A stretch of DNA of 64,000 bases from Notolepis coatsorum (lineage: Eukaryota > Chordata > Actinopteri > Aulopiformes > Paralepididae): positions 11,463,588 through 11,527,587 of the forward strand of contig OZ020591.1 of assembly GCA_963971535.1 (NCBI GenBank). The letters run 5' to 3'. The notes beneath the pieces are model-generated. The model ran no database searches. It saw only the letters and a program-made list of their open reading frames with translations, and was not told where the DNA came from. Below, in pieces: positions 36,701 through 47,045 of the stretch (position 1 is the first letter of the stretch; each line of letters begins with the position of its first letter). The position numbers and the translations under genes were made by a program.

Positions 36701-36887
36701 TGGCTGACAGTAGACGACAGAGTAGTCAGCAACTTGCAGCAGCCTGGGCCCTGTTCCTCGTTAGCCGGATAATGTTCAGCAGCTGAAACGAGGATTATTC
36801 TGCCTCTATATCTAAAAGGTCTGTTCCTATCTGAACTGATCTAAACACTTTCTTTAACGCCATACATAAACCCTAAGCTATATTAAA

Positions 36888-36941
36888 CATTGATTGATTG
36901 AAAATTGTATTAACAGATTGCAGAATGGGTACAATACCCTG
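36888..36941 (-). mobile_element. inverted LINE family A tail fused to the next copy
   Basis: ATTGATTGATTGAAAATTGT and GCAGAATGGGTACAATAC are the reverse complement of the LINE terminus. It is joined without a gap to the plus-strand copy that follows. Confidence 0.75.
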
Positions 36942-38175
36942 AAAAAACCCTCAGCACGGAACTAGGCAAAATCTGCATATGGCTCGCTGATAACAAACTA
37001 TCATTACACATGGGCAAAACAGAGTCCATTCTCTTCGGTTCAAATAACAAACTCAGCAAGACCGACGGCTTCTCAGTTACAGTGGGTGACAATATTGTCA
37101 CAAGGAAAGACGAAATTACCTACCTGGGTTCCATCCTAGAGGCAAATCTTTCCTGTGACAAAATGGCATCCAATGTAATAAAAAAAAGTCAACCAACGAA
37201 CTAGATTCTTGTACCGGATCTCCTCTCTGGTAAACAAGAATACCCTGAGGACTCTGGCAGGAGCACTCATTCAAGGGTACTATGACTATGCGTGCACCTC
37301 ATGGTACCAAAGCACCTCAAAGGCGCTTAAAACAAAATTACAAACATCACAAAACAAACTGGTCAGACTACTACTTGACCTGAACCCCAGAACCCACCTC
37401 ACCCCTGCCCACTTTGCCAACCTAGGATGGCTTAGAGTAGACGACAGAGTACAGCAACTTGCAATGGGCCTGGTCTACAAGATACACTATACGACCGGGG
37501 TGCCCATGTACATGTCAAAATACTTCCCAAAGGTCAGTGAATACCACAACCACTACACCAGAGGAAGCTCAACAAATCATGTTAAACCCAGATTCGGCTC
37601 AAACAAGGGACTAAACACGTTTCGCAATTATGCCACAACAATGTGGAACGCCCTACCCAAAGCTGTAAAGGAATGTGAATCCCTGCCCACATTCAAAACC
37701 GCCCTTAAAGAGCACCTACGGGAGGCTGCAATTCGAAACTGGCCACCGTAAATGCCCAAAACCCCCACCACCTCCTAATAGACAGTCTCCTCCCCACCGC
37801 ATGTATATATTCCCTCCCCGCCGTATGTATATTCCCCTCCCACCCACCCACCCCCTCCTAATGTACAGTCCCCTCCCCATCATATGTATATACTCTGTCA
37901 GGATCTAGGGGTAACAGTACTGTATATTTGAATACCGCCTATGTCACAAATGTATCAGTACTAAATACCTATATGTCCCTATGCCATAAATGTCATGTAT
38001 GTTATGTATGTCATAAATGTCTATATGAATTGAAAATGGGGGACCCTGATGGAAACAAGACAAACGTCTTTCTCAGGTCTGCATCCCCTTAACAATTGTA
38101 TGTATTGAGCCGTACTGTATTGTACCCATTCTGCAATCTGTTAAATAAAGTTTTCATTCATTCATTCATTCATCA
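36942..38175 (+). mobile_element. LINE family A copy, 5'-truncated
   Basis: It starts within the polymerase domain just after the FADD block (KTLSTELGKI region) and runs through the C-terminus (180 codons open from 37,209), the 3' UTR and an ATTC tail. One frameshift near 37,185-37,200 separates the two coding pieces. It lies inside the large inverted-repeat element. Confidence 0.85.
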
Positions 38176-40125
38176 CCTACAAAAAATGGCAAAAACACTC
38201 AACAGAGGAACGCCGTTTTTTTCACAATGAGAGAATACATCATTCTTGATTAGTATCGACCACAGGCCTTGCTAAGCACACATGACAGCAACCAAACCAA
38301 TTTCCCATTAGGAAATAAGTTTCTCCAGCAGATTTAGCACAACCTCAGCAATCAAGCTAAGAGTTACATCGTATCCCTACCACACAAAAGACACAATTAA
38401 TGCACAACATGTCTGATAGGAGGATGAAAAAGTCCCCAGGGAACCGGGGGGGAAAACACAATCCTCCTATTTTACCCTCAATACGGCCAGTTAAAACAGG
38501 AAAACCTGTTAATGTGTGAACACACTGTTCATTGTCATTACAGTCTGAGAAAGAACATTCTTTTACTCACTTGTCACCAAGCATAGCTTCATAGGTTAGT
38601 TACCTTAGTTGTGAGTACACGGTGCATATAAACACCATGATGTTTCTCACACAACAACCAGATCATTCCCCGATTTGCACGGAGAAGCTAACTGCCAGTG
38701 ACAAAAACAGCTCACACATAACCCGCAACGTATCCTAAATGCATTGTAGCAACACACGTTTTGGGAAAAACACCGTTATTCACAATACATTTAGCAAAGT
38801 AAAACCAGAAGACGTGTTATGAGGTCTGGTCAACCCCGTTCCTACCCGGAACGCAGATCAGCGAAGTGCAGTCACAGACACCGTAGGAAACACAGCCGCT
38901 CCTGTGTTGTCCGAACTGGGCAGCGTCACCGCCCCAACCCGCACTACAGTCCCCTGTTGATGCAACCTTGCCGTCCTGGCTCAGGGCAGGGTCGACGAAA
39001 CATCCCCTGTCAAGGATGACGTCGTGGTCAAGAGTGTAAAACATGTTAAAATCAAAGCACGTTCAACAGAATAGCATCACGACGCACGCGATCAGAAGCG
39101 AGCTCACGGCGGCGCGCGAGAAGCTAAGCTACCCCGCGCCAGCCATGGCCATAGCAGCAAGCTAACGTTACCCAGCGACCACGACATGCTAGCCCCGCAG
39201 CTAACAGCTGACTGGCTAATAGTAGGCCCTAAGCAGGCCATGCAGCGATCCAGCAGGCTAACGCAGCAGTTAACAGCTGACTGGCTAACCGTAAGCTATG
39301 AACATGTAAACAATGACATAACACTCACCCAGACAGGCCGCCGTTCTGAACCTCTCCTCACTTTTTAAGAGAAAAGAGAAAACAAGATGTCAACACCGCT
39401 TCACAACGGTGACTTTACCACATCCGACGGAATCAGCACAGTACCAACTGGCCTGTGTAGCTGACTTTGAACATGAATCTGCCGCTATCGCACATTACAT
39501 GCACATATCCCCTCGTGAAGGAATACTCTCATTTGGATATGAAAGATGGGGCCTTAACACGGTGACAGAGAGAATCCACTCGTCCAGAACACACAGGGAT
39601 CACCAGTGTCAATGGTCGCGGCCCACTAGTTAAAACTATAATGGTCTTCAGACCAAGGCTTCCTGTCGCCTAGGTGGCTAAACAAAGGACCCTAGCCTGG
39701 GGCCGGTTTCCATAAACTTTGTCAAGTAGCCCCCATAGCACTAACAGACAAGTGGAGCCCGCCAGCAAACACTACTCACCCAACCTGGAACGCACCGCTT
39801 CTCACAACAGCGGCATGTCCGACAGTTCAGCTGTGGCCTGACAGGTTTCACCCCAACAAACACAGCAAGGAACTGCAGTTGAGAAGCATGCAGCGGCGTG
39901 CTCCCAATACGAAAACCGGTGGAGGGTTTTTAGAATGATCATCATCTTCCAGACACTCCAGTACGAAGACAATATCGCCGTATTTTCTCGAAAATAGTGA
40001 GAGAGAAAATAAAGATATGATGTCAACGTATCCTTGTTTCCCAAAGCTGCTCCTAAACCTTTCTTCCATCATGGTGTCAAGTGTGGGGATCTACCGAGGC
40101 ACTTCTTCCTTGTGGTGAAAGCGAG
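38176..40125. other. no recognisable gene (right interior of the large element)
   Basis: The short near-repeat AACAGCTGACTGGCTAA occurs twice (39,206-39,222 and 39,272-39,288). No coding domain was recognised. Confidence 0.5.
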
Positions 40126-40289
40126 AAGGAGGAGAGTGGGTGGCCCCACCCCTGCTTATATGGGTAAGCTGATAGGGGTGTGGTCAGACAAATATTGGGA
40201 TTAAAGGTACATTGTGGTCTTTATTCAGTGCGCGTGCACGTATGCGAGATAGTGCAGAGAGCGATGCCGAGCGAGAGCGATACGATACA

Positions 40290-40455
40290 GAACCCTTTCA
40301 CTGTGACAATACATAAGGTTAACCCTTTCACTGCCACACGACAAAGTGTTAACACTTTCACTACCACACTACAGAAGGTTAACCCTTTCACCCTTTCACT
40401 ACAACCCCCTGTGAAAGGTTAACCTTCTTTAGTGTGGTAGTGAAAGCGTTAAAGA
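40290..40455. repeat. GTTAACCCTTTCACTGCCAC repeat cluster
   Basis: Four imperfect plus-strand copies and one inverted copy (GTGTGGTAGTGAAAGCGTTA near 40,431-40,450). The large element inserted into the first unit of this cluster. Confidence 0.8.
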
Positions 40456-41189
40456 CCCAATCCGTAATCCAAAATGTAAACAAATTGGGGCATTCCCACC
40501 ACCAGAAATGGGAAGAAATAGCAACAAAGACCCTCTTGACACAAGAACTAGCATTAGGAACAGGTGAATGTGAGTTTTTAATTGTATTTGCTGTATTCTT
40601 TGTGACTGTATACGGTTTGTTTACATTGGTAATGTTTGTCAACACTGGGTTGAACATATTTAGGCTGTATTCTGAATTACAATGGGTTAAAGGAAAACTA
40701 GCTTAAAATTAGCTTATTTGCCATCTACCCTGGAGTAGATCAAATTCTTCAAGAATGTTTGTAAATATACCCCACATTGATATTGTAAAACAGATTGAGC
40801 CTTTAAGAAAAAAGTTATTATAATAATTATTACTAATAATAATTATTTGACTATTTTGAATATAGCCACTGAGTCATGAACTACGCTCTATGACAACGAA
40901 CTCGGTTCTAATTAGTAAGAGAGTGGATCTTACACAGCTCTCATCCTCTGCTACCATATGGAAATAATTTGGCGCCATCGAGTTGAATTTCACAGTCTAC
41001 CAGTAAGTCCTGGGAGAGGAGTGTTATGGAGCGCTCCGTCGTCTTATTGGGCACGGGTCAAACACGCTGATTAATGTTTAATGCCATTCTTGTCTGGACT
41101 CATTTAGAACCGATAGATTAGACACCCATATGAATTACATCTACAGTACACACACCACAGAACTGCTATAACCCTGCTATGATCATAGA
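40456..41189. other. non-coding stretch, present in both units
   Basis: No gene was recognised. A 90-codon open frame at 40,434-40,706 has no ATG at its start (GTG) and no family resemblance. The same sequence is at 53,013-53,756. Confidence 0.55.
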
Positions 41190-41460
41190 TTCAAGATTCA
41201 AGATTGTTTATTGTCATGTGCACAGTTAAACAGACAGTTTGCCATACAATGAAAATCTTACTTTACACAAAATCACACAATACTTAACCCTTTTTTTTTT
41301 TTTAGCCAAGGGTTTTCAAAGACAAGGGCTGGAGGCTTCCAGTCTGCCAGTCGTCCCATTCAGCTTGGTTCAGGGGGGAAAGGGTACAACTTTGGGTTGA
41401 CTTTGGGTCTTTGAAAAGCGCTATGCAAAATAAATGAATTATTATTATTATTATTACAAA
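41190..41460. repeat. fish interspersed repeat fragments and poly-T run
   Basis: TTCAAGATTGTTTATTGTCATGTGCACAG with ATACAATGAAAATCTTAC is a common fish repeat end. After a T-run (41,290-41,304) comes a piece ending in AAAAGCGCTATGCAAAATAAAT and ATT repeats, typical of a SINE or L2-type tail. On the minus strand the TTTATT at 41,207-41,212 gives an AATAAA that could serve the mcl1-like gene. Confidence 0.55.
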
Positions 41461-41482
41461 AGTCTCTTCGAGTCCAATAAAT

Positions 41483-42280
41483 TCACCTGATCAACAGGGC
41501 AAGTGTTGCCACAATCCCAGCGAAACCAGCTACAGCCATGAGAGCGTGCCTCACTGTGGACTCTGGGTCAGCCACTCGAAAGAACTCCACAAACCCATCC
41601 CAGGAATTGTTTTTCACCAGCCAGTCTCGTTGGTCAGAAAGGAGATACGTGGAGATTTCTTGGCCCACCAACGCAACGCAGTGCTGTCTGCCCATCTCCT
41701 TCAGGTACTGGCACACAACCGCCCCGAAGGCCACCAGGCTGGCAATGCGACCCCAGTTGGTGACCCCGTCACCAAAGAGGCCCTTGGCCACAGATATAAT
41801 GAAGCTCATGTCGTCCCCTCCGTTATCCAACTCCATTATTTTGTTGCGCATACCATGATATCCATATCGGTGTTTCCGGAGAAGGTCATCCACAACCCTT
41901 TTCATCGTCGAGAGAGTCTTGCCTTGCCCCCACCATGACGTAGAAAGTCCGGTAAAGTCTGTAAGGAAAGTGCCAATGAGTTCTCTTGTGTCGTTCTCCA
42001 GTGTCTCGTCCCCTGCCGGACGGCTGGGCATGTCGCGGTCACTGTCCAACAGCTCGGGAGCGCACGGCAGAGCGCCGTCGTCGCTATCGCCGATATCATC
42101 CAGGATGTTTTTAATCTGCAAAATCTTCGGCCTTGGTGGAGTATCACTACCAGCGACATTCCCATTTTGAGTATCTAAGGATGAGGCCCTCGCCCTCGCC
42201 CTCGCCCTCCCAGAGCCGCAGAGACTCGAGAAGGTTCCAGTTGTGGTCCTTTTGGTCAACGACGTAGAGAAAGTATTCAT
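41483..42280 (-). CDS. mcl1: Mcl-1-like anti-apoptotic Bcl-2 family protein, intronless (unit 1)
   Basis: A 265-residue protein. Mcl-1 binds BH3-only proteins and Bak at the mitochondrial outer membrane and blocks cell death. Visible parts are an N-terminal variable region with an Arg-Ala repeat (about 25-31), a BH3-type helix (TLSTMKRVVDDLLRKH, about 122-137), BH1 with the Mcl-1 signature DGVTNWGRI (171-179), BH2 (DWLVKNNSWDGFVEFF, 219-234) and a C-terminal membrane anchor ending ALLIR (about 246-265). BH1, BH2 and the anchor closely follow human MCL1. The N-terminal region is shorter than in human (350 aa). The start is the ATG at 42,280; the open frame extends six codons further up, but only to a TTG. 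Vertebrate MCL1 normally has three exons, with an intron near BH2, and here the frame is unbroken. That points to a retrogene. A heat-shock-type repeat array lies about 125 bp upstream. Confidence 0.9.
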   Translation of the reverse strand: MNTFSTSLTKRTTTGTFSSLCGSGRARARARASSLDTQNGNVAGSDTPPRPKILQIKNILDDIGDSDDGALPCAPELLDSDRDMPSRPAGDETLENDTRELIGTFLTDFTGLSTSWWGQGKTLSTMKRVVDDLLRKHRYGYHGMRNKIMELDNGGDDMSFIISVAKGLFGDGVTNWGRIASLVAFGAVVCQYLKEMGRQHCVALVGQEISTYLLSDQRDWLVKNNSWDGFVEFFRVADPESTVRHALMAVAGFAGIVATLALLIR

Positions 42281-42391
42281 CTTCGCGTTGTCTTTCAAAT
42301 AAATCTCGTTAGTTAAAAGTTATTTCTCTGTTGTCTCTTCAAAGTCCAGTCAAGTTATGAGTCTTCTTCTCCTTCAGTTCCCTGGGCTGCC

Positions 42392-42399
42392 TTTAAATA
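42392..42399 (-). promoter_or_regulatory. TATA-like box upstream of the mcl1-like gene
   Basis: The minus strand reads CTATTTAAAGG, about 112 bp before the ATG and within 10 bp of the first heat-shock-type repeat. The spacing allows a leader of about 80 bases. The same box is in unit 2 at 54,966-54,973. Confidence 0.55.
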
Positions 42400-42404
42400 G
42401 GACA

Positions 42405-42690
42405 CAAATGTTCTAGAATGTTCTATTATGACACATACTGTGACATCACAAATGTTCTAGAATGTTCTATTATGACATCATACTGTGACATCACAAATGT
42501 TCTAGGATGTTCTATTATGACATCATACTGTGACATCACAAATGTTCTAGAATGTTCTATTATGACATCATACTGTGCCATCACAAATGTTCTAGAATGT
42601 TCTATTATGACATCATACTGTGACATCACAAATGTTCTAGAATGTTCTATTATGACATCATACTGTGACATCACAAATGTTCTAAATCAA
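42405..42690 (-). promoter_or_regulatory. array of six 45-bp repeats with heat-shock elements, upstream of mcl1-like gene
   Basis: Each unit holds TTCTAGAATGTTC, which is TTC-nn-GAA-nn-TTC, a perfect three-pentamer heat-shock factor site. It is followed by TATGACATCATACTGTGACA and TCAC, giving two TGACATCA sites, one base from the ATF/CREB consensus TGACGTCA. Five of the six units keep the exact heat-shock core; the third has TTCTAGGATG. The units are 45 bp long (first one 44). Known biology: HSF1 trimers bind such arrays. Function here is inferred from sequence and position. Confidence 0.75.
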
Positions 42691-42860
42691 ATCAAATCAA
42701 ATCAAATTTATTTATAAGGCCCGACAACACACGTTAATGTCCCCATGGGCCGTACAGGTCTTCTTTAAACAAGTCAAGAAGAAAACATAATAAGTCAAGA
42801 ACAGAACAAGAACACCATAAGGTCCAAAAAATTTAAGATAAATAAACAAATAAATGAAAG
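42686..42860. repeat. interspersed repeat end with AAATC tail, 3' of dhx38-like gene
   Basis: CTAAATCAAATCAAATCAAA and TTTATTTATAAGGCCC match the inverted tail of a common fish SINE or LINE. On the minus strand TTTATT at 42,707-42,712 gives an AATAAA about 417 bp after the dhx38-like stop codon, a possible polyadenylation signal. Confidence 0.55.
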
Positions 42861-43128
42861 AATGCAAGGTAGGGAAGGTTGTGCTGGTGGTCTTGTGCCT
42901 TATACAAGTTCTCCCTCTAGTGGAATATAGATTAACTGCACGTTACACTGGACACGATGCCGATGGGTTGACATTATGTACACGGAGTCCCAACTGTGGG
43001 ACCAGTTCGGTTTACAGATGTGTGTGCGTGTGTGTGCCAGCGCTGGCATGGTTCAGATACTGGTGATCCTGCATCAGAAGGAGTCCAAGCAGTAGGAAGA
43101 CCAACCCTACGTCCTTCAGAGAGAAGGG

Positions 43129-46100
43129 CTACAGTCCGAAGCGGGCGGGGGTTCTCTTGGGTGTCATGGGGGCTTCCTCCATCCTTCCTGGGGTGCAGAT
43201 TTTCACAGCCACCCGGACACTGTTGACGTTACTCTTCCTGTCCTGCTCCTCTCGGCGTGATCTCCGCTGCCGCTCAGCCAGGGTCATCTCCTCCTCCATG
43301 TTAGTGATCTCCTCCTTGGCCCTCCGGCAGTTCTCCTGTCTGCTCTTGCCTGCGTGTTTGATACTATAGAACATGGGGCCCAGCTCTGCGAGCCACTCTC
43401 CCTCCACTGCAGTCACACACTGCATGTACTCCTTGGTGGTGGTCAAGAGCAGATCATGGTAGGTGATGTAATCAGGGGTGTAGCCCATCCCAAACAGGGA
43501 GCTGGTAGGGTGGAGGTGGCAGGGCATGCCCGTCCTCACGTTCACATACTCACCGATACCCTTGAGCTTGGCAGCCTGGTGGAAATAAGCAGCGCAGATA
43601 CATTTCCTGATGATGTCCGAGTCAGAGCCGCAGGAGATCAGGTTCATCCTCTGCTGAACCATGATGTCCTTCAGCTGGGAGTGGACCTCAAACACCTTGT
43701 GCATGGCCTTGGTGTGGATGAAGTGCTTGTTGCACCAGATGCTGGAGTAGTTGTTGTTCTTCCACTGCATGTAGACGTGGTGGTAGGTGAGGTGGTCGCT
43801 CTCTGGTACAGCAAACTTCTCCCTCACCTGGTCACTCTCCTCCTCGCGACCCTTGGGTCTGTAGAAGATGGCGGGAACGGACAGCATAGAGATGATGATG
43901 AGGATGTCGGCGCTGCAGCCCATGTCACATGACACGATGAGCATCTTGGAGAGAGCCGGGTCCAGAGGGAACTGCGCCATCAAGCGACCCGTCGGTGTCA
44001 GAGCGCCTGTGTTGTCGAGAGCTCCCAGGATCCACAGCTGGTACATGGAGTTCAGCATGTTGTCCTCGGGCGGCGGGTCCATGAAGTGGAAGAGCAACAG
44101 GTCCTGGACCCCCAGAGACTTCAGCAGCAGGACCACGTTGGACAGGTTGGTCCTCTGGATCTCTGGGATGGTGGTGGACAGCATCTCGTTCTTATAGGCA
44201 CTCTGAGTGTACAGCCTGTAGCACTGGCCTGGCCCTGTGCGTCCCGCTCTGCCGGCGCGCTGGTTGGCGTTGGCCTGGCTGATGGGGTACACCCGAAGGT
44301 CATCGGTGCCAATGCGAGGGTTGAACACCTTAAGTTTACAGTATCCTGCATCCACAACAAACATGATCCCATCTACAGTCAGAGACGTCTCAGCGATGTT
44401 TGTGGCAACGATGCACTTCCTCACCCCGCCTGGAGCCTTCTGGAAGATCTTGGCCTGAAGATCAGAGGGGAGCTGGGAGTAGATGGGCAGCACTTCCAGA
44501 GCAGGAGCGCTCTCCAAGTCCTCCAACCTCTCCACGATCTGATCCAACGTCACCTCGATGTCCTCCTGGCCAGGCATGAAGATCAGGATGTCTCCTGACA
44601 TGCCGCTGAGGTGGATCTGCAGGGCCTGCTTCACTGCTGCCTCCACATAGTCCTCCTGAGGAGTCTTGCTGAACAAGATGTCCACTGGGAACGTTCTTCC
44701 TGGGATGTTGAAAATCGGTACGTTGCCGAAAAACGCTGCAAATTTGTCTGAGTCCATCGTAGCCGAGGTGACTATGAGCTTCAGGTCGGCGCGCCTGGAG
44801 ACCACCTCGCGCAGCAGGCCAAACAGCACGTCAGTATTGAGGGAGCGCTCGTGGGCCTCGTCCATGATAACAACACTGTAGTGATCCAAGTCCGACTCCC
44901 TCAGCGACTCTCTCAGCAGCATACCGTCCGTCATGTACTTGATTACCGTCTTCTCTGACGTGCAGTCCTCGAAACGGATGGCGTAGCCCACCTCCTGCCC
45001 CAGGCTGATGGCCATCTCCTCGCTGACTCTCTTGGCGACGCTCATGGCGGCCACCCTGCGGGGCTGGGTGCAGCCCACCATGCCGTAGCCGGTGTAGCCG
45101 TCCTCGTGCAGGTACTGGGTGAGCTGGGTGGTCTTCCCGCTGCCCGTCTCGCCCACCACGATCACGATGCTGTTGTCCCTGATGATGTTTAGCAGCTGCT
45201 GTCTGACGGCGAAGATAGGCAGGTACTGTCTCTGCTCCAAAAGGGTTTTCTTCTTAGCAAATTCACTTGCGGCCTCAGTCTTATCTTTCATATGGTCTGC
45301 ATATTGCTGTTCTGTTCTGTAGTCCACCTTGCCGTCCTCTCCTACAGGCTTTCCCCCAGAGCTGTCCGTTTCCTCTTTCTTCTTGATGCCCATGATGTCT
45401 CCCAGCTTTGTACCCGCCAGCTCCCAGTGTTTTTGCTGTGCCTTCTTGCGTTCTTTCTGCTCATGGTGCTTACGGACCAGCTGGCTGCGCTTACGAGAGA
45501 TGATGGCCATGTCTGAGGTGGCGTCTTTGACAGGGATGACAGGCTCTGGCTGCTTAGTGAAGACTATTCTTCCGTCCAGGAAGGGAGGGACCAGGTTGTG
45601 AACCAGCAGGTGGACCTTGGCAGCGTTGTCCTCCTCAAAGTCCTCGTCCACCTCCAGCCTCTGCACCACCCCGCTGGTCAGCATGCGGTTTGTCTCCCAC
45701 CGCTCGTTGTCCTCGTTGATCTGCCGCTTCTGGGCAGATATACGTTTCTGTGTCTGTTTCTGGAGGATCTGCTCCCTCTTCTTCACGTACTCTTCAGAGG
45801 TAGCGGTCAGTGGGTTGTGGAACTCGTCGTAGCCTTCGTCCATCATGTACCAGTCCCTGTCGGCTTGCTTCTGGTCGTCCTCCCACTGCTGCTTCTCATC
45901 CTCGTTGTCGAACATAATCCCCTCCTGACTGTCTTCCTTCTTGCCTTTTCCTCGTGACAGACGAGGGGTGGAGCCCAGATGCTTCCTGTCATTGGCCCAC
46001 TCATTATACTTGTAAGAAGGGGTGGGCAGGGGCGTGTCATCAGGATAACGGCCTCTAACTGACCTGTCCCTCCTCTCACTCTCGCGGCCGGTGTGCGGGC

Positions 46101-46953
46101 TGTGCTCTGAGCGATCAGACTCTCCCCGTGAAAGAGCGGGGGATGGAGACTCCCACTGGGAATGCCTTGAGCTGCCAATACCACTGTCGTCCTCTTCCCA
46201 GTTGGAACGTGAGGGTGTAGAGGAGTCTCTGGGGCGCTGTGGAGGCGTAGGAGGCTCCTCCCTCTTGCTCCCCCGGCTGATACCATCAGTAGACCAGCCT
46301 TCTCTCTGGGAGCGCTCGCTCCTCTCGCTGCGATCTGAACGCTCGGACGAGCTGCCGCTGCTGCTGCCGCCGCGGCGGCTATGGCTGCGTTCTCCATCAT
46401 CTCTTTCACTCCGCCGGTCTCTGCCTTTCTCTCTGTTCCTCTCCCTGTCCTTTTCTCTCTCCCTATTCCTGTCCTCTTTGGAGCAGGCGTAGACCCCGTG
46501 CTCCCGTCTGTCTCTCTCTCTCTGCTGGTGTTTGTGACGGAACTCCCCGCTGACCCCCCCAGGGCTGGAGGGTGTCTCAGAGCCGGGCATCCGGTACTTC
46601 CTACTCTCCTTTCTAGCGCCTCTGTCTTCATCCTCATCCTCGTCGTTCTCTTCCTCATCGGACCCAGAATCGCTCTTGCTTTCCTCCCAGTCTCTGTAAG
46701 AAGACACCTTGGATTTCTTCGTCTGCCTGTCGTCGCTGCCTGTCTCCTCCTGCTCTCTGCTCTCACGCTCCTTCCTCTTCTGGGCCGCCAGCAGATCCAA
46801 GCCCAACAGGGAGGTGCGCGGAGAGGGCGCGCGGAAAACGTGGGGCTCCGAAGCGGCGCTCTTCTGCTTTACAATCAGTCCGCCGACCTCAGTGGTGGGG
46901 TCGCCGCCTTCCAGCCTATGCATTGACTCGTCATCGTCCATCGTCTTAGGCAT
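43129..46953 (-). CDS. dhx38: DHX38/PRP16 pre-mRNA splicing DEAH-box helicase, intronless (unit 1)
   Basis: A 1,274-residue protein (human DHX38 is 1,227). PRP16 uses ATP to remodel the spliceosome around the second catalytic step, in the nucleus. The N-terminus has the DHX38 signature HRLEGGD and [12 protein letters not shown], then a charged Arg/Ser/Glu-rich region (about 60-310), [18 protein letters not shown] and [16 protein letters not shown]. The helicase core shows [10 protein letters not shown] (motif I), [10 protein letters not shown] (Ia), DEAH (II), SAT (III), [13 protein letters not shown] (V) and [12 protein letters not shown] (VI). The winged-helix, ratchet and OB-type C-terminal regions follow, ending TPARFGL as in human. 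All catalytic motifs are intact. The gene has more than 20 exons in vertebrates but is a single open frame here, so it is almost certainly a retrogene. The ATG at 46,953 is the only start that gives the full family N-terminus. Confidence 0.95.
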   Translation of the reverse strand: MPKTMDDDESMHRLEGGDPTTEVGGLIVKQKSAASEPHVFRAPSPRTSLLGLDLLAAQKRKERESREQEETGSDDRQTKKSKVSSYRDWEESKSDSGSDEEENDEDEDEDRGARKESRKYRMPGSETPSSPGGVSGEFRHKHQQRERDRREHGVYACSKEDRNREREKDRERNREKGRDRRSERDDGERSHSRRGGSSSGSSSERSDRSERSERSQREGWSTDGISRGSKREEPPTPPQRPRDSSTPSRSNWEEDDSGIGSSRHSQWESPSPALSRGESDRSEHSPHTGRESERRDRSVRGRYPDDTPLPTPSYKYNEWANDRKHLGSTPRLSRGKGKKEDSQEGIMFDNEDEKQQWEDDQKQADRDWYMMDEGYDEFHNPLTATSEEYVKKREQILQKQTQKRISAQKRQINEDNERWETNRMLTSGVVQRLEVDEDFEEDNAAKVHLLVHNLVPPFLDGRIVFTKQPEPVIPVKDATSDMAIISRKRSQLVRKHHEQKERKKAQQKHWELAGTKLGDIMGIKKKEETDSSGGKPVGEDGKVDYRTEQQYADHMKDKTEAASEFAKKKTLLEQRQYLPIFAVRQQLLNIIRDNSIVIVVGETGSGKTTQLTQYLHEDGYTGYGMVGCTQPRRVAAMSVAKRVSEEMAISLGQEVGYAIRFEDCTSEKTVIKYMTDGMLLRESLRESDLDHYSVVIMDEAHERSLNTDVLFGLLREVVSRRADLKLIVTSATMDSDKFAAFFGNVPIFNIPGRTFPVDILFSKTPQEDYVEAAVKQALQIHLSGMSGDILIFMPGQEDIEVTLDQIVERLEDLESAPALEVLPIYSQLPSDLQAKIFQKAPGGVRKCIVATNIAETSLTVDGIMFVVDAGYCKLKVFNPRIGTDDLRVYPISQANANQRAGRAGRTGPGQCYRLYTQSAYKNEMLSTTIPEIQRTNLSNVVLLLKSLGVQDLLLFHFMDPPPEDNMLNSMYQLWILGALDNTGALTPTGRLMAQFPLDPALSKMLIVSCDMGCSADILIIISMLSVPAIFYRPKGREEESDQVREKFAVPESDHLTYHHVYMQWKNNNYSSIWCNKHFIHTKAMHKVFEVHSQLKDIMVQQRMNLISCGSDSDIIRKCICAAYFHQAAKLKGIGEYVNVRTGMPCHLHPTSSLFGMGYTPDYITYHDLLLTTTKEYMQCVTAVEGEWLAELGPMFYSIKHAGKSRQENCRRAKEEITNMEEEMTLAERQRRSRREEQDRKSNVNSVRVAVKICTPGRMEEAPMTPKRTPARFGL

Positions 46954-47045
46954 CTTGTTTGAGCAATGCAGGCTTCAGTCTGTGTGTCAGTCCTTTTTCT
47001 TCTTCAGAATGAGATCTTTCTCACTCAGTTCACCTTCTTCTTCTT

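Larger units (their letters stand above)
33025..40290. mobile_element. 7.27-kb DNA-transposon-like element with long terminal inverted repeats
   Basis: It is absent from unit 2, where CCAAATGGTT runs straight into AACCCTTTCA (52,841-52,860). Here the two halves are 7,266 bp apart, with AAC repeated at the joints. The right end (about 40,126-40,290) is an inverted copy of left-end sequence: 33,069-33,215, and for its tip 33,314-33,353 (GTATCGTATCGCTCTCGCTC). No transposase domain was recognised in about 5 kb of non-LINE sequence, so it is probably non-autonomous. The tips do not match a superfamily I can name. The site contains TTAA but the flanks do not show a clean TTAA duplication. Inside are two 5S-like sequences and LINE family A pieces. 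Confidence 0.8.

Noticed and set aside
38820-39045. Possible gene end in the right part of the large element
   Set aside because: Open frames on both strands are short and without motifs.
40434-40706. 90-codon open frame with a hydrophobic segment, identical in both units
   Set aside because: It starts with GTG rather than ATG, has no family resemblance, and its identity reflects the duplication rather than selection.
41290-41304. T-run as the poly-A tail of the mcl1 retrocopy
   Set aside because: The run lies about 180 bp past the stop but is separated from it by a SINE or L2-type tail in the opposite orientation. There is no target duplication, and the run varies in length like a simple repeat, so it cannot be assigned to the retrocopy.
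45843-46766. 307-codon open frame in another frame of the dhx38-like gene
   Set aside because: It is Arg-rich shadow coding produced by the charged N-terminal region; the DHX38 frame is the one with family motifs. Plus-strand frames at 43,354-43,932, 44,086-44,598 and 46,381-46,926 were rejected for the same reason, as were their unit 2 copies.
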